DNA of 64,000 bases from Hellea sp. (GTDB taxonomy: Bacteria; Pseudomonadota; Alphaproteobacteria; Caulobacterales; Maricaulaceae). Shown here in pieces: positions 29,100 through 39,481 of this stretch. Location of the stretch: contig JAHDHS010000010.1 in NCBI GenBank assembly GCA_020631215.1, positions 1 through 64,000 of the forward strand, read 5' to 3'. How positions within the stretch are numbered: position 1 is the first letter of the stretch; every line of letters begins with the position of its first letter. The position numbers and the translations under genes were made by a program. The notes under the pieces are model-generated. The model worked only from the letters and a program-made list of their open reading frames with translations, had not been told where the DNA came from and did not search any database.

Positions 29100-29996
29100 T
29101 TAATTGGCTTGTGTTGGGACGGTAATATCACAAATATCAGGATAAGTTCCGTCGTCTTTTTTAAAAGTCTTTAGATGTGTTTTAAAGGCCGGATGGTCAG
29201 TTTTCATGACCTGAACGCTCGGCGCATCCTTCATGTCGGAGGCGACTTTGACCCAATTCATTTGATCAGGCACCCAGCCCGGCACTTCACCGATCGTCCC
29301 GACCTTGAATTTCTCCAAATGCTCTTGCCCCATGACGGTCGCGCCCCAGATAGAATATTGCGCGTCAAGATGATTAGCCATAGCCCGCATCAGGAAAAAC
29401 TGGCTATTGGCGGAATTCGGATCACTCGTCCGTGCCATGGATGTCACACCTTTGCAGTGCAGGCCCATCGCGCCGACTTTGCCGTCTTTGGTGAGCATAG
29501 CCTGGCTTTGCGGCTGCGTGGCGACAGGCAAGGCTTTGTAAAACCCTGTCCCGACTTCTTTGCCGCCGGCCAGCCGCGCGCCCACCAATGTCACAGACAT
29601 GTCTGCCCCGCGCCGGAAGGTGAATTCTGCCGGAATATTTGGCAATTGGCTGTCACCCGTACCGTCACCATTTGAGCCGTCACCCGTTTGGTTCATGAAA
29701 CCGTCAATCACACGGTGAAACGGGACATTGTCATAGAAGCCCTGACGCGCCAACGCCTTGACCTGCGCGACATGTTTCGGCGCAATTTCCGGATAAAGCT
29801 CGACGCCGATGACGCCATAAGCCGTATCAATGACGAGCAAATTTTCAGGATCAACTGAACGCCATGCCTCGGCAGGCAGCTGACTCATGACGGCGGTTTT
29901 GGAGGTGACGACAGCATCCGTTTCAGGGGCCTCTGCCGCGCAAGCGGATGTCATGAGGGAGGCAGCCATAGCGGCGCCCATGAGAAAGCGTTTCAT
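29100..29996 (-). CDS. secreted peptidyl-prolyl cis-trans isomerase (divergent cyclophilin)
   Basis: Signal/lipobox TSAC; FYDNVPFHRVIDGFMNQTGDGSNGDGTG, SMARTSDPNSANSQFFLM. Confidence 0.93.
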   Translation of the reverse strand: MKRFLMGAAMAASLMTSACAAEAPETDAVVTSKTAVMSQLPAEAWRSVDPENLLVIDTAYGVIGVELYPEIAPKHVAQVKALARQGFYDNVPFHRVIDGFMNQTGDGSNGDGTGDSQLPNIPAEFTFRRGADMSVTLVGARLAGGKEVGTGFYKALPVATQPQSQAMLTKDGKVGAMGLHCKGVTSMARTSDPNSANSQFFLMRAMANHLDAQYSIWGATVMGQEHLEKFKVGTIGEVPGWVPDQMNWVKVASDMKDAPSVQVMKTDHPAFKTHLKTFKKDDGTYPDICDITVPTQAN

Positions 29997-30006
29997 GGTG
30001 AAAATC

Positions 30007-30498
30007 CTAACTAAATTTATCTTTCAGGCGTTGTTCGACTTCGGGTGTCACGAACTGGCTGACATCCCCGCCCAGACGGGCAATCTCTTTGACGAGACGC
30101 GAGGCAATAGTTTGATATTGTGGGTCGGCCATAAGGAATACAGTTTCGATATCCGGGTTCAAACGATCATTCATACCGGCCATCTGGAACTCATATTCAA
30201 AGTCCGAAACGGCCCGCAAGCCGCGCACTATCATGGAGGCCCCGCAGCTTTCAACAAAATGTATCAGTAAACCTTCGAAAGGTTTCACCTCCACCTCTAT
30301 ACGCTTGCGGAAAGGCTCAACAACTCGCTCAACCATTTCAACCCGCTCTGACAGGCTAAAAAGCGGCCCCTTATCCTTATTAATCGCCACACCGACAACC
30401 AAGCGGTCGCATAAATTGCTGGCACGTTTCAAAATATCCAAATGCCCCAAGGTCATCGGGTCAAATGTGCCGGGATAGAGTGCAATGCGCTTTGTCAT
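30007..30498 (-). CDS. coaD: pantetheine-phosphate adenylyltransferase
   Basis: ALYPGTFDPMTLGHLDILKRA, IVRGLRAVSDFEYEFQMAGMN. Confidence 0.96.
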   Translation of the reverse strand: MTKRIALYPGTFDPMTLGHLDILKRASNLCDRLVVGVAINKDKGPLFSLSERVEMVERVVEPFRKRIEVEVKPFEGLLIHFVESCGASMIVRGLRAVSDFEYEFQMAGMNDRLNPDIETVFLMADPQYQTIASRLVKEIARLGGDVSQFVTPEVEQRLKDKFS

Positions 30499-30566
30499 AG
30501 GGGCTGTTTATAGAGCGGCATAATGTTTGACTAGAAGTTTTTCAGCGTAACGATTATGACTTTGAC

Positions 30567-31859
30567 ATGACAAAAAAATTTATCGCCACTTCAATGTTTT
30601 CAGCGCTCGCGGCCATGTCTCTGACCAGTTGTCAGGATTCGAGAACCTTTGAGACTACATCAACGCCCGCCGAACAGACCTTAGAATTTAACGCCAATGA
30701 TGCCTGGGAAGAATTTGAAGGGCAGTTTAGGCTATTTTACGCCTATATTGATCGGTATGATTTCGATGTGGATGAAGTGCTAAATCGCACAAAAAACTTA
30801 GCGCTCAAGTCAAGTGACAAAGCCGAATTTCGCCGAATTTTACACCGCATGACCTTTGCCTTTACAGACCCGCATTTCATCATAGGGCCGTTTGAAGACG
30901 AGGATTTCAACATTATCCCGACCAGCTCAGATATACGGATCGCCTTACAAAACGGCTCTTACATCGTGACAGACGTTCGGGCTGGCTCAGCTGCGGATAA
31001 GGCCGGGGTTAGACCTGGATGGATCTTGGCGGCGGTGAATGGCACTGATATCGATGAAGCTGTGTTGTCCCCATTCGTTGATATTGTATCGAACCCGACT
31101 GAAAAACAGCTGAGCTATGCTGCAACTTTGCTGGCAAACGGACAAAGAAAATATGATCGAAAGTTGACGTTCAAACATGATGGCGGGGACGAAGTCATTT
31201 CGCTTCCCAGTCCCCGGGATTTTGCCATAGCCCTTAACGAGCAAGCCATAGTGAGTGTCAGGCGGGAGAGTAATATTGGGATTATTCGAATCAATAATTC
31301 GCTCGGTAATAATGATCTGATCACCGAATTTGATAAAGCCATCAAAGAGGTATCAAATGTCGATGGCTTAGTCATTGATATGCGCAACACAGCCAGCGGC
31401 GGGAACACAGAGGTTGGACGCTCTATATTGGGGCATTTTGTGTCAAAGTCTCGGCCTTATCAAGTTCACGAAATCCCGTCGCTCGAACGCGAATATACGG
31501 TGCCCCGTCATTTTGTAGAATATGTCAAACCACGTCAGCCTTATTTTGACCCAGACAAAACGGTCGTTCTGGGGAGTTTTTGGACCGGCAGTATGGGCGA
31601 AGGGTTGGTGATAGGTTTCGATGCAATCGGCGTTCATACCATCGCCTCTGATATGGGAGATCTGTTAGGGGAATTATCAAATTTTGATCTGGAAATTTCA
31701 GGCGCCAGAATGGATATCGGAACGGAAACACTTTTCCATATCAATGGACAACCCCGCGAAGATTATGTGGCAGACTTACCGCTCGCCTCCGCAGATCGTG
31801 CAGCTGATGGGTCTGATCCTGCGATGAAGGCAGCCCTAGAGTATTTACAGGCTGAATAA
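30567..31859 (+). CDS. S41-family peptidase-like lipoprotein with PDZ domain
   Basis: Lipobox SLTSC, PDZ (VTDVRAGSAADKAGVRPGWILAAVNG), GLVIDMRNTASGGN, TGSMGE (S41 catalytic Ser region). Confidence 0.82.
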   Translation: MTKKFIATSMFSALAAMSLTSCQDSRTFETTSTPAEQTLEFNANDAWEEFEGQFRLFYAYIDRYDFDVDEVLNRTKNLALKSSDKAEFRRILHRMTFAFTDPHFIIGPFEDEDFNIIPTSSDIRIALQNGSYIVTDVRAGSAADKAGVRPGWILAAVNGTDIDEAVLSPFVDIVSNPTEKQLSYAATLLANGQRKYDRKLTFKHDGGDEVISLPSPRDFAIALNEQAIVSVRRESNIGIIRINNSLGNNDLITEFDKAIKEVSNVDGLVIDMRNTASGGNTEVGRSILGHFVSKSRPYQVHEIPSLEREYTVPRHFVEYVKPRQPYFDPDKTVVLGSFWTGSMGEGLVIGFDAIGVHTIASDMGDLLGELSNFDLEISGARMDIGTETLFHINGQPREDYVADLPLASADRAADGSDPAMKAALEYLQAE

Positions 31860-31900
31860 CCATCTTAAGTGGGTAGCTCCCAGCTTGAATAAGCGATTTT

Positions 31901-34687
31901 CTAGGCTTGGGCCGGTGGGTCAGAGGCGGCACTATCCTCACCGTCATCACCCTCTTCATCTTCGGTCTCTTCAATTCGCCCGACCGAGACGACTTTTTCG
32001 TCTTCGCGTGTTCTAAGCACCCAGACGCCTTTGGCGCTGCGCTGGCTGATGGAGATGTTTTTGACGGGCGTTCGGATGATCTGACCACCATCGGTCACGA
32101 GCATGATTTGATTGTCATCTTCGACGATAAAACTTCGAACCAGCTTGGCCGGATCGGCTTTCTTGCCGCGGTCAAGTATTTGCGCCACCATGCCCTTCCC
32201 GCCTCTGTTTTTACAGGCATAGCGGAAGGACGATGTGCGTTTGCCCAGGCCGTCATCGGCAATGGTCAGAACGAATTCTTCATTGGCAGACAGGAAGGCA
32301 TAGCGTTCATCAGACAAGATTGTATCGCTGTCCTCATCCGGCGTCTCCGTTTGGACATCATCGCCCAGCGCGCGCCGTTCGGCGGTCGAGCGTTTGATGA
32401 ACGCCATGCGTTCATCCTGCTCGATGTCAATATGGCGCAGGATAGCCATAGAGATCACTTCATCGCCGTCGGCCAGCTTGATCCCGCGCACACCCGTCGA
32501 AGCGCGGGAATTAAAGCGGCGTACATCGGTGACTTTGAAACGAATGGTTTTACCCATCAGCGTCGTCAGCAAGACATCATTATCTTCAGTGACCACGCGC
32601 ACATCGACAATGCCGTCACCTTCATCGGGCTTCATGGCGATTTTACCATTGCGGTTGACTCGGGTAAAATCGGCTAGGCTGTTTCGGCGTACACCGCCCG
32701 AGCGCGCTGCAAACATGATATCCAGATCTTTCCAGCTATCCTCGTCCTCAGGCAGCGCCATGATAGAGTTGATGGTCTCGCCCTGCTCTAGCGGCAGCAA
32801 ATTGACCAAGGCCTTGCCGCGCGTATTCGGCCCGCCCAGCGGCAATTTCCAGACCTTCAGCTTATAGACTATCCCGGTCGAGCTAAAGAACAGAACCGGC
32901 GTGTGCGTATTGGCCACAAAGACTGTTGTGACGTAATCCTCATCTTTGGTGGACATGCCCGAGCGGCCCTTACCACCGCGTCTTTGCGCGCGATAAGTGT
33001 CCAGAGCAGTGCGTTTCACATAGCCCTGTGAGGTCACAGTCACGACCATATCCTCAACGGCGATGAGATCTTCATCGTCAAAATCCAGCTCACCTTCCAT
33101 AAAGATCGAGCGCCGGGGCGTGGCGAATTTCTCTTTAATTTCAGACAGTTCGTCCGTGATGATGGTGTGAACACGGTCACGGGACCGCAATATATCGAGG
33201 AAGTCCGTGATCTTTTCGGCCAGCTTTTCAGCCTCATCCGTAATCTCTCCGAGACCAAGCTGTGTGAGTTTCAGCAGGCGCATGTCCAATATCGCTTTGG
33301 CCTGCTCATCGGTGAGTTGGATCGTGCCGTCATCATTAAGGCGGGAGCGCGGATCAGCAATCAGCTTTAACAGCGGCTCCATGTCTTTGGCGGGCCAGTT
33401 GCGGGCTTTCAGGTTTTCGCGGGCCTCCGCCGGATTGGCCGAGCCGCGAATGATTTTGATAACCTCATCAATATTGGCAACGGCTGTCGCAAGGCCAACC
33501 AGAATATGGGCGCGATCACGGGCTTTGGACAGATCATATTTTGTGCGGCGGGCAATGACTTCTTCGCGGAAGGCGAGGAAAGCCTCAATCATTTGCCGGA
33601 CATTCATCTGTTCCGGCTTACCGCCATTCAGCGCCAGCATGTTAGATGAGAAATTCTGTTGCAGCGGTGTAAAGCGAAAAAGCTGATTTAGTACGACATC
33701 CGGCACGGCATCGCGTTTCAATTCGATCACGACACGCATCCCGACGCGGTCAGATTCGTCCCTGACCGCCGAAATGCCTTCGATCTTTTTCTCATTCACC
33801 AAAGCCGCAATTTTTTTGATCATATTGGCCTTGTTCACCTGAAACGGAATCTCTGTGACGATGATCGCCATGCGGTCTTTGCGGATTTCTTCGATCTCGG
33901 TCTTGGCCCGCATAGTCACGGAACCCTTACCTGTCAGCACACCGGATTTTGCGCCGCTGCGGCCCATAATCAAAGCGCCGGTCGGGAAGTCCGGACCGGG
34001 GATAATATCGAGCAATTCCTGATCCGTCAGAGCGCCATTTTGCAACAAGGCAATGGCCGCATCACAGACCTCGCCGAGGTTATGCGGCGCAATATTCGTC
34101 GCCATACCCACGGCAATGCCGCCTGCCCCATTGACCAAAATATTCGGAAAGCGAGAGGGCAGAACCACAGGCTCGCTTTCAGAGGCATCGTAATTGTCCT
34201 GAAAATTGACTGTGTTCTTTTCGATATCGGCTAGCAGGCTGGCCGCCGGACGATCCATACGCACTTCGGTATATCGCATGGCGGCGGGCGGATCGCCATC
34301 AACAGAGCCAAAATTGCCTTGCCCGTCCAGCAGCGGCAGGCGCATAGAAAAATCCTGCGCCATACGCACCAAGGCATCATAAACAGCGCTATCCCCGTGA
34401 GGGTGATATTTACCGATCACATCGCCGACCACGCGGGCGGATTTCTTATAAGGCTTTTCGCGCGTAAAGCCGTTTTCATGCATTGAATACAGGATACGGC
34501 GGTGGACAGGTTTAAGCCCGTCACGCACATCCGGGATGGCGCGAGAGACGATCACTGACATAGCATAGTCGAGATAGGAGCTCTTCATCTCCTCTTCGAT
34601 AGAGATCGGCGAGACGCCTTCGGGCAGGCCGCCCGGCTGATCGTCTTCGGGGATGTCTGTTTCGTCAGTCAAAGAGAATTTTCCCAA
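31901..34687 (-). CDS. gyrA: DNA gyrase subunit A
   Basis: [56 protein letters not shown]-terminal GyrA beta-pinwheel repeats. Confidence 0.97.
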   Translation of the reverse strand: MGKFSLTDETDIPEDDQPGGLPEGVSPISIEEEMKSSYLDYAMSVIVSRAIPDVRDGLKPVHRRILYSMHENGFTREKPYKKSARVVGDVIGKYHPHGDSAVYDALVRMAQDFSMRLPLLDGQGNFGSVDGDPPAAMRYTEVRMDRPAASLLADIEKNTVNFQDNYDASESEPVVLPSRFPNILVNGAGGIAVGMATNIAPHNLGEVCDAAIALLQNGALTDQELLDIIPGPDFPTGALIMGRSGAKSGVLTGKGSVTMRAKTEIEEIRKDRMAIIVTEIPFQVNKANMIKKIAALVNEKKIEGISAVRDESDRVGMRVVIELKRDAVPDVVLNQLFRFTPLQQNFSSNMLALNGGKPEQMNVRQMIEAFLAFREEVIARRTKYDLSKARDRAHILVGLATAVANIDEVIKIIRGSANPAEARENLKARNWPAKDMEPLLKLIADPRSRLNDDGTIQLTDEQAKAILDMRLLKLTQLGLGEITDEAEKLAEKITDFLDILRSRDRVHTIITDELSEIKEKFATPRRSIFMEGELDFDDEDLIAVEDMVVTVTSQGYVKRTALDTYRAQRRGGKGRSGMSTKDEDYVTTVFVANTHTPVLFFSSTGIVYKLKVWKLPLGGPNTRGKALVNLLPLEQGETINSIMALPEDEDSWKDLDIMFAARSGGVRRNSLADFTRVNRNGKIAMKPDEGDGIVDVRVVTEDNDVLLTTLMGKTIRFKVTDVRRFNSRASTGVRGIKLADGDEVISMAILRHIDIEQDERMAFIKRSTAERRALGDDVQTETPDEDSDTILSDERYAFLSANEEFVLTIADDGLGKRTSSFRYACKNRGGKGMVAQILDRGKKADPAKLVRSFIVEDDNQIMLVTDGGQIIRTPVKNISISQRSAKGVWVLRTREDEKVVSVGRIEETEDEEGDDGEDSAASDPPAQA

Positions 34688-34849
34688 TTACAAAATGCGT
34701 CTTCGATTCGGACGCCAATCAACAAAATCCCTAGCATTTCAATGGGCCTACCGCAAATTTTACACCGGATATTGTGGGTTTTTTAGAACATTATCTCGCC
34801 TTGCGGATTTGCCATGCTATAGCTCCTTTATGACAAGGAGGATCCGATC

Positions 34850-35452
34850 ATGAAATTCGTCTATGCCCTATCTGCCGCCAGCCTGTTAGCTCTTTCAGCT
34901 TGTAATAAAAAAGACGCCCCTACACAAATGAGCGAGGCTGAAACTGAGAGCCCGCACATGGGGCACAACGAGACTGCGGAGACATCGGCGACCCTGGAAA
35001 GCGGCACTTTTTCTGTCATGAACAGCAGCGGTTTTGATATCGGACAGGTTACTATCACAGATAGCCCGGAAGGCGTGACTTTAGGGTTGGACGTTATCGC
35101 CATTCCAGAAGGATCACATGCCATACATTTCCATGAGGTCGGAACCTGTGACGGGCCTGATTTTACCACCGCTGGCGGCCACTACAATCCGGCCAGCAAA
35201 GATCATGGATTTGACACCAAAGACGGGCCGCATGCGGGCGATATGCGCAATTTCGAAGCGCCGCAATCCGGCATCGTTAAAACCGAAATTCAGAATGGCC
35301 GCGTGTCTTTGTCAGAACGGGCTGATTTTGCCCCTCTGCTCGATCGTGACGGCACCGCCCTGATCATTCATGCCTCGGCGGATGATTACAAAAGCCAGCC
35401 CAGCGGAGCCGCCGGCGCGCGGATCGCCTGCGCTGTTCTGACAAAATCCTAA
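34850..35452 (+). CDS. sodC: Cu/Zn superoxide dismutase lipoprotein
   Basis: Lipobox LSAC; HFHEVGTCDGPDF, AGGHYNP, GPHAGDMRN, IIHASADDYKSQPSGAAGARIACAV. Confidence 0.92.
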   Translation: MKFVYALSAASLLALSACNKKDAPTQMSEAETESPHMGHNETAETSATLESGTFSVMNSSGFDIGQVTITDSPEGVTLGLDVIAIPEGSHAIHFHEVGTCDGPDFTTAGGHYNPASKDHGFDTKDGPHAGDMRNFEAPQSGIVKTEIQNGRVSLSERADFAPLLDRDGTALIIHASADDYKSQPSGAAGARIACAVLTKS

Positions 35453-35454
35453 CG

Positions 35455-36648
35455 CTATCGCTTGATACGAATTTCTGACTTTGAAATTTCGTACCCGATA
35501 TCAACGAATGCAGCTTTAAAGGACTGGGCATCATCTGCGTCAAAGTAATATTTAGACTTTTCATCGCCATTACCTTTACAATGCCCCAAGGCTTTACCCT
35601 TACCTTTAGACCCGTTATTCATGCATTTGCTCGGATCACTACCATTTCCGTTTCCATTGTTAGCACTTGGGTTGGAATCTTCATTTGGGTTATCCCAAGA
35701 CGCGCAATTCCATAGGAGAAGTTGTCCCTTTTCCGGAGCCGTAAACGCAACGGAGTAGATTTCGATCCCGTCTTGGCGCATATCCCAACATACCTGGGCT
35801 GACGCAGCGTCCCATTCAGGTTGGTTATTATCCCCATCCGTCATGAACAGGACATATTCATTGAGCGTTGACTGGTCGAAATCCGGATCATTCGCCTTGC
35901 GAAAATCACGATCTTCGAGAATCTGATTATAGCTATTCAGTAAAGCCGGGGATGAATTGGTTCCACCATCTGCAATCAAATTATCGACTGAATTTTCCAG
36001 ATGATGCCAGCCCCAACTCATATTTTCAACTGAGACAACCTCTGTGTTATAGGCCGACATGCCCGTACGAATAGCCTCTTTTAACAGATCAGGGCGCTTT
36101 GATCCCTCCTCGACAGCGTCGAATAACAAGGCCGTTGCATCTTTTAAAACCTCAATTTTCTTTTCGCCTGTACTGGATGCCCAATCCATAGAGCCGGATA
36201 CATCCAGCGCAAATGCCAGCGTAACCGGATCGATTTCACTAGTGGCATAGGAGGTGACTGAAGAGGCACGCACAGGAGTTTCATCCATCCCGAATAAGCC
36301 GCCAAAAAATAGATCGATATCTGCTGTAACCTCAAGAAATAATTCTTGCGCATTATCATCAAACTTTAATTTATAATTCGGGTTTATCTGAGCGGGCAGA
36401 ACTTCATCAGCATTGGCCGCCAAGAATTCTCGGGTAATTTTAACCCGGTTTTGTCTTTGATTTTCTGCGGCGAAAGCCCCTGCCAAAGCTGCGTTATCTA
36501 CCACGCCAGACAGTTTACTCTGCGCGCTCATTAAACGAATGCCGTCAGAGGCCAAAGCCGTAAGGCCCAGCAAAGCCGGTAAGATAATTGAATACATCAT
36601 CGCAACATTGCCGCCACGATCAGAATAATATTGTTTTGCTAGCGCCAT
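35455..36648 (-). CDS. TadG-like pilus-assembly protein with vWA domain (paralog 1)
   Basis: N-terminal GGNVAMMYSIILPALLGLTALASDGIRL; LAFALDVSGSMDWAS MIDAS; paralogous to next gene. Confidence 0.85.
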   Translation of the reverse strand: MALAKQYYSDRGGNVAMMYSIILPALLGLTALASDGIRLMSAQSKLSGVVDNAALAGAFAAENQRQNRVKITREFLAANADEVLPAQINPNYKLKFDDNAQELFLEVTADIDLFFGGLFGMDETPVRASSVTSYATSEIDPVTLAFALDVSGSMDWASSTGEKKIEVLKDATALLFDAVEEGSKRPDLLKEAIRTGMSAYNTEVVSVENMSWGWHHLENSVDNLIADGGTNSSPALLNSYNQILEDRDFRKANDPDFDQSTLNEYVLFMTDGDNNQPEWDAASAQVCWDMRQDGIEIYSVAFTAPEKGQLLLWNCASWDNPNEDSNPSANNGNGNGSDPSKCMNNGSKGKGKALGHCKGNGDEKSKYYFDADDAQSFKAAFVDIGYEISKSEIRIKR

Positions 36649-36838
36649 GCCCTTAACCCAACATCCACAAATTATGTATGTCCTATAGCACCGACATTAA
36701 AGTCTGATTGAAATAGTTGGTTTACAAGCCCTTAAAAACAGGACGTTGGAAAAGAGCGGGTTTAATCGGCCTAACATATTGATTTCGTAAGATCCTAACA
36801 GGTCATATGTTTCTTATAATTAGACTCAAGAACTCATC

Positions 36839-38002
36839 TTAACGAATGATGCGGGTGTTTAGATTGCCGATTTCCTCGCCGATTTTCTTGAAGGCCGCCT
36901 CAAATTCTTTGGCGTTTTCAGCATCAAAGTAATACTTGCGTTTATCCTTCTCGCATTTTTTGCGGCCATCACCATCGTCATCGGCAGCGTCATCATCACG
37001 GCCATCCCGATCATCATCGTCTTCATCGGTTTCGCACTTTTCGTTCTTCTTTGTCCCGTCATCTGCCGAGGCGCAAGTCAGCAGCATCTGTTTACCCTCA
37101 GCGGGCGCTTCGAAAGCCACAGAATAGATTTCAATTTCATCAAGCTTAGCTTGCGTACATAACGCCTCTGTCAGGCCGTTATCCGCCAAATCATTATTCG
37201 CGCCATCCGTCATGAATACGATGAACTGACGTAAATTTTCCGGCTTGTGCGGATCGTCTCTCAACATGTTATAACCAGCGGCAAACGCATCTGTGGAACT
37301 TGTCCCACCCTCAGCAAAAAGCCTTCCAACTTCTGATCTGACATGATCCCATCCATAGGCCATATTGACCGTATATTCAGGACGAATTTCAGTATTATAG
37401 GCCGTCATGCCGCTACGAACTTTCGTCAGCAAAATATCCCGGCGCGGCGCGGCATTTTCAATCGCATCAAACATGATATTTGCCGCATCTCTGAGGGAGT
37501 CGATTTTAATTTGCCCATCTTCGGATGCCCAGCTCATAGAGCCGGAGACATCTACGACCAAAGCCAGTGAGACTGGCTGCACATCTTCAATCGCATATGA
37601 TGTGACGCTCTCACTCTCTACGATGAATTTATCCTTACCCAAGACTTTACCAAATGTTGTGCTGACATCGGATGACAATCTGACGGTCAATTCTTGCGCG
37701 GCATCATTGAAGATAATACTAGGTTGGCCAATCACCTGATTTTCTGGCAGGTTTGTGCTATGTTCATCAAGGGCGCTTTTAACAACTTGCTCTCGATTTG
37801 CCTTGTCAGTCATCGCGACATAGGCCCCGGCCAAACTGGCAGCGTCTGCCATATCCGACAGCGCGCTTTTGGTGTTGTAAGCTCTCGACCCATCAACCGC
37901 CAACGCCAAGCCGCCGAGCAGCATTAACGAACAGCCCGCAAACATCATAGCGACATTGCCGCCTTGATCCGCTTTGAATTTATTTATTTTTGAACCCAAC
38001 AT
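36839..38002 (-). CDS. TadG-like pilus-assembly protein with vWA domain (paralog 2)
   Basis: GGNVAMMFAGCSLMLLGGLALAVDGSRAY; LALVVDVSGSMSWAS; same architecture as 35455..36648. Confidence 0.85.
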   Translation of the reverse strand: MLGSKINKFKADQGGNVAMMFAGCSLMLLGGLALAVDGSRAYNTKSALSDMADAASLAGAYVAMTDKANREQVVKSALDEHSTNLPENQVIGQPSIIFNDAAQELTVRLSSDVSTTFGKVLGKDKFIVESESVTSYAIEDVQPVSLALVVDVSGSMSWASEDGQIKIDSLRDAANIMFDAIENAAPRRDILLTKVRSGMTAYNTEIRPEYTVNMAYGWDHVRSEVGRLFAEGGTSSTDAFAAGYNMLRDDPHKPENLRQFIVFMTDGANNDLADNGLTEALCTQAKLDEIEIYSVAFEAPAEGKQMLLTCASADDGTKKNEKCETDEDDDDRDGRDDDAADDDGDGRKKCEKDKRKYYFDAENAKEFEAAFKKIGEEIGNLNTRIIR

Positions 38003-38086
38003 AATTTTCGCCCAATAATTATGGGTATAAAATTACATTGGACGGGTAAAAACTCCCTTGCCAATCGTGGTCAACGGGTGGTTAAT

Positions 38087-39481
38087 TTATTCATCCCCGG
38101 GCCAGATTTTATTCCACCATTCGTGGTCTTTTTTGGGTTTATCGACTTCGAAAAATCCACCTTTGCCGGATTCTTCCACTTTAGCGCGGATGTATTTTGT
38201 TTCCCAACCGGTCATATTGGCCAAGGTTTTGATTTCCTTTTCTTTTCGCTTATTGACCTCGCGCTTATAACCCTCGGCTTCGGGGCAGTTCATCTCACCG
38301 TCATAGGCATGACGAAGGACATAGCGGCCTTGGAAGTTTTGGCGGTTTCCGGTGGATTTGAATTTCAAATCTTCCGGGAAACTTTCGGCGTCATATCTCA
38401 CATGCAGGCGGGTGACATAGACATCCTTGGCCATGGATTTCGGCCCCGGACGACGCGGCATAATACCGGGTTTATTGGGCCGGTCATTGAGCCAGAAAAC
38501 CCCAAGCTCTTGCAATTGCTCATTCGACAAGGGATCGGCGGCGCAAGGGTCACACCAGTTCATATCCCAGGCATATTCCATAAACACGCCATGGCCGCCC
38601 TCGCGCTTGGCGGCAGTCTTATACATGTCCTTGTAAAAATCTCCGAAATCATCCTTGATGAAGATCGGCAGCTCTTCGCCCGTCGGGATTTTTTGCGTGC
38701 GGTAATTCGTAGTCTCCACCTGCCCGTCACGGGTCAAGGCATAGACAAATAAATCCTGATCGCCATTGGCATTGACCGTGCCCAACCGGATCGGCAGCAT
38801 GAATTTTGGAGACTCATAAGCCACTGCGATCGGGCGCAACATCTCTCCGCCCTGCTTGGCTTTCTCTTCGAGGTTTACCTTGGCGACGAAGAATTTCATA
38901 TCCTGCTTGATATAGCTGCCCAGAGTACGTTCCGCTTTTTTGGGCACCTTATAACCATTGTCCGACAACCAGGTCTGTAGCCCATCACTTTCCTTGGCCG
39001 AAAGGATGAGAATATCATATTCGCCGACTGAGAAGCTTTCTTCGATTGTGACTCCTAGGGATTTAGCAGAACTAAAATCCGAAACAGCTTCCGGAGCGGA
39101 TTGCCCTCTCATCCTTTGAGCCGTAACGATGAGCTCTCTCTCCATGCAGGGATTATCATCAAAATACTCCACGAGACGCGGGGCCGTGTAAGCATCCAAA
39201 TGATCGAGCAGAGACGCATCGGAAATATGCACTTGTTCTTTCTTGATAACGGTCGGCACGGGGATAACCATGGCGAATTCCGTTGGATCGCCCTGATAGT
39301 CATTTGCCATGGTAATGACCGTCCGGTCGCCGTCACGCACCAGCGCGACTTTAGAGCTTTGGTTGAACAAATCGGTTTCCGCTTTGGCGACATAGAAGCC
39401 GCAAAAGGCATTGGCTTGGGCGGCGGCGCCCATGACGGTTATCGCAAGCGCGCTACTCAGCAGGTGTCGTGATCGTTTCAT
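38087..39481 (-). CDS. DUF2330-domain secreted protein
   Basis: Signal peptide then CGFYVAKAETDLFNQSSKVALVRDGDRTVITMANDYQGDPTEFAMVIPVP, characteristic of DUF2330. Confidence 0.85.
   Translation of the reverse strand: MKRSRHLLSSALAITVMGAAAQANAFCGFYVAKAETDLFNQSSKVALVRDGDRTVITMANDYQGDPTEFAMVIPVPTVIKKEQVHISDASLLDHLDAYTAPRLVEYFDDNPCMERELIVTAQRMRGQSAPEAVSDFSSAKSLGVTIEESFSVGEYDILILSAKESDGLQTWLSDNGYKVPKKAERTLGSYIKQDMKFFVAKVNLEEKAKQGGEMLRPIAVAYESPKFMLPIRLGTVNANGDQDLFVYALTRDGQVETTNYRTQKIPTGEELPIFIKDDFGDFYKDMYKTAAKREGGHGVFMEYAWDMNWCDPCAADPLSNEQLQELGVFWLNDRPNKPGIMPRRPGPKSMAKDVYVTRLHVRYDAESFPEDLKFKSTGNRQNFQGRYVLRHAYDGEMNCPEAEGYKREVNKRKEKEIKTLANMTGWETKYIRAKVEESGKGGFFEVDKPKKDHEWWNKIWPGDE

Noticed and set aside
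31907-32677. 256-aa plus-strand ORF
   Set aside because: Lies entirely antisense to the conserved gyrA C-terminal region; no recognisable motif.
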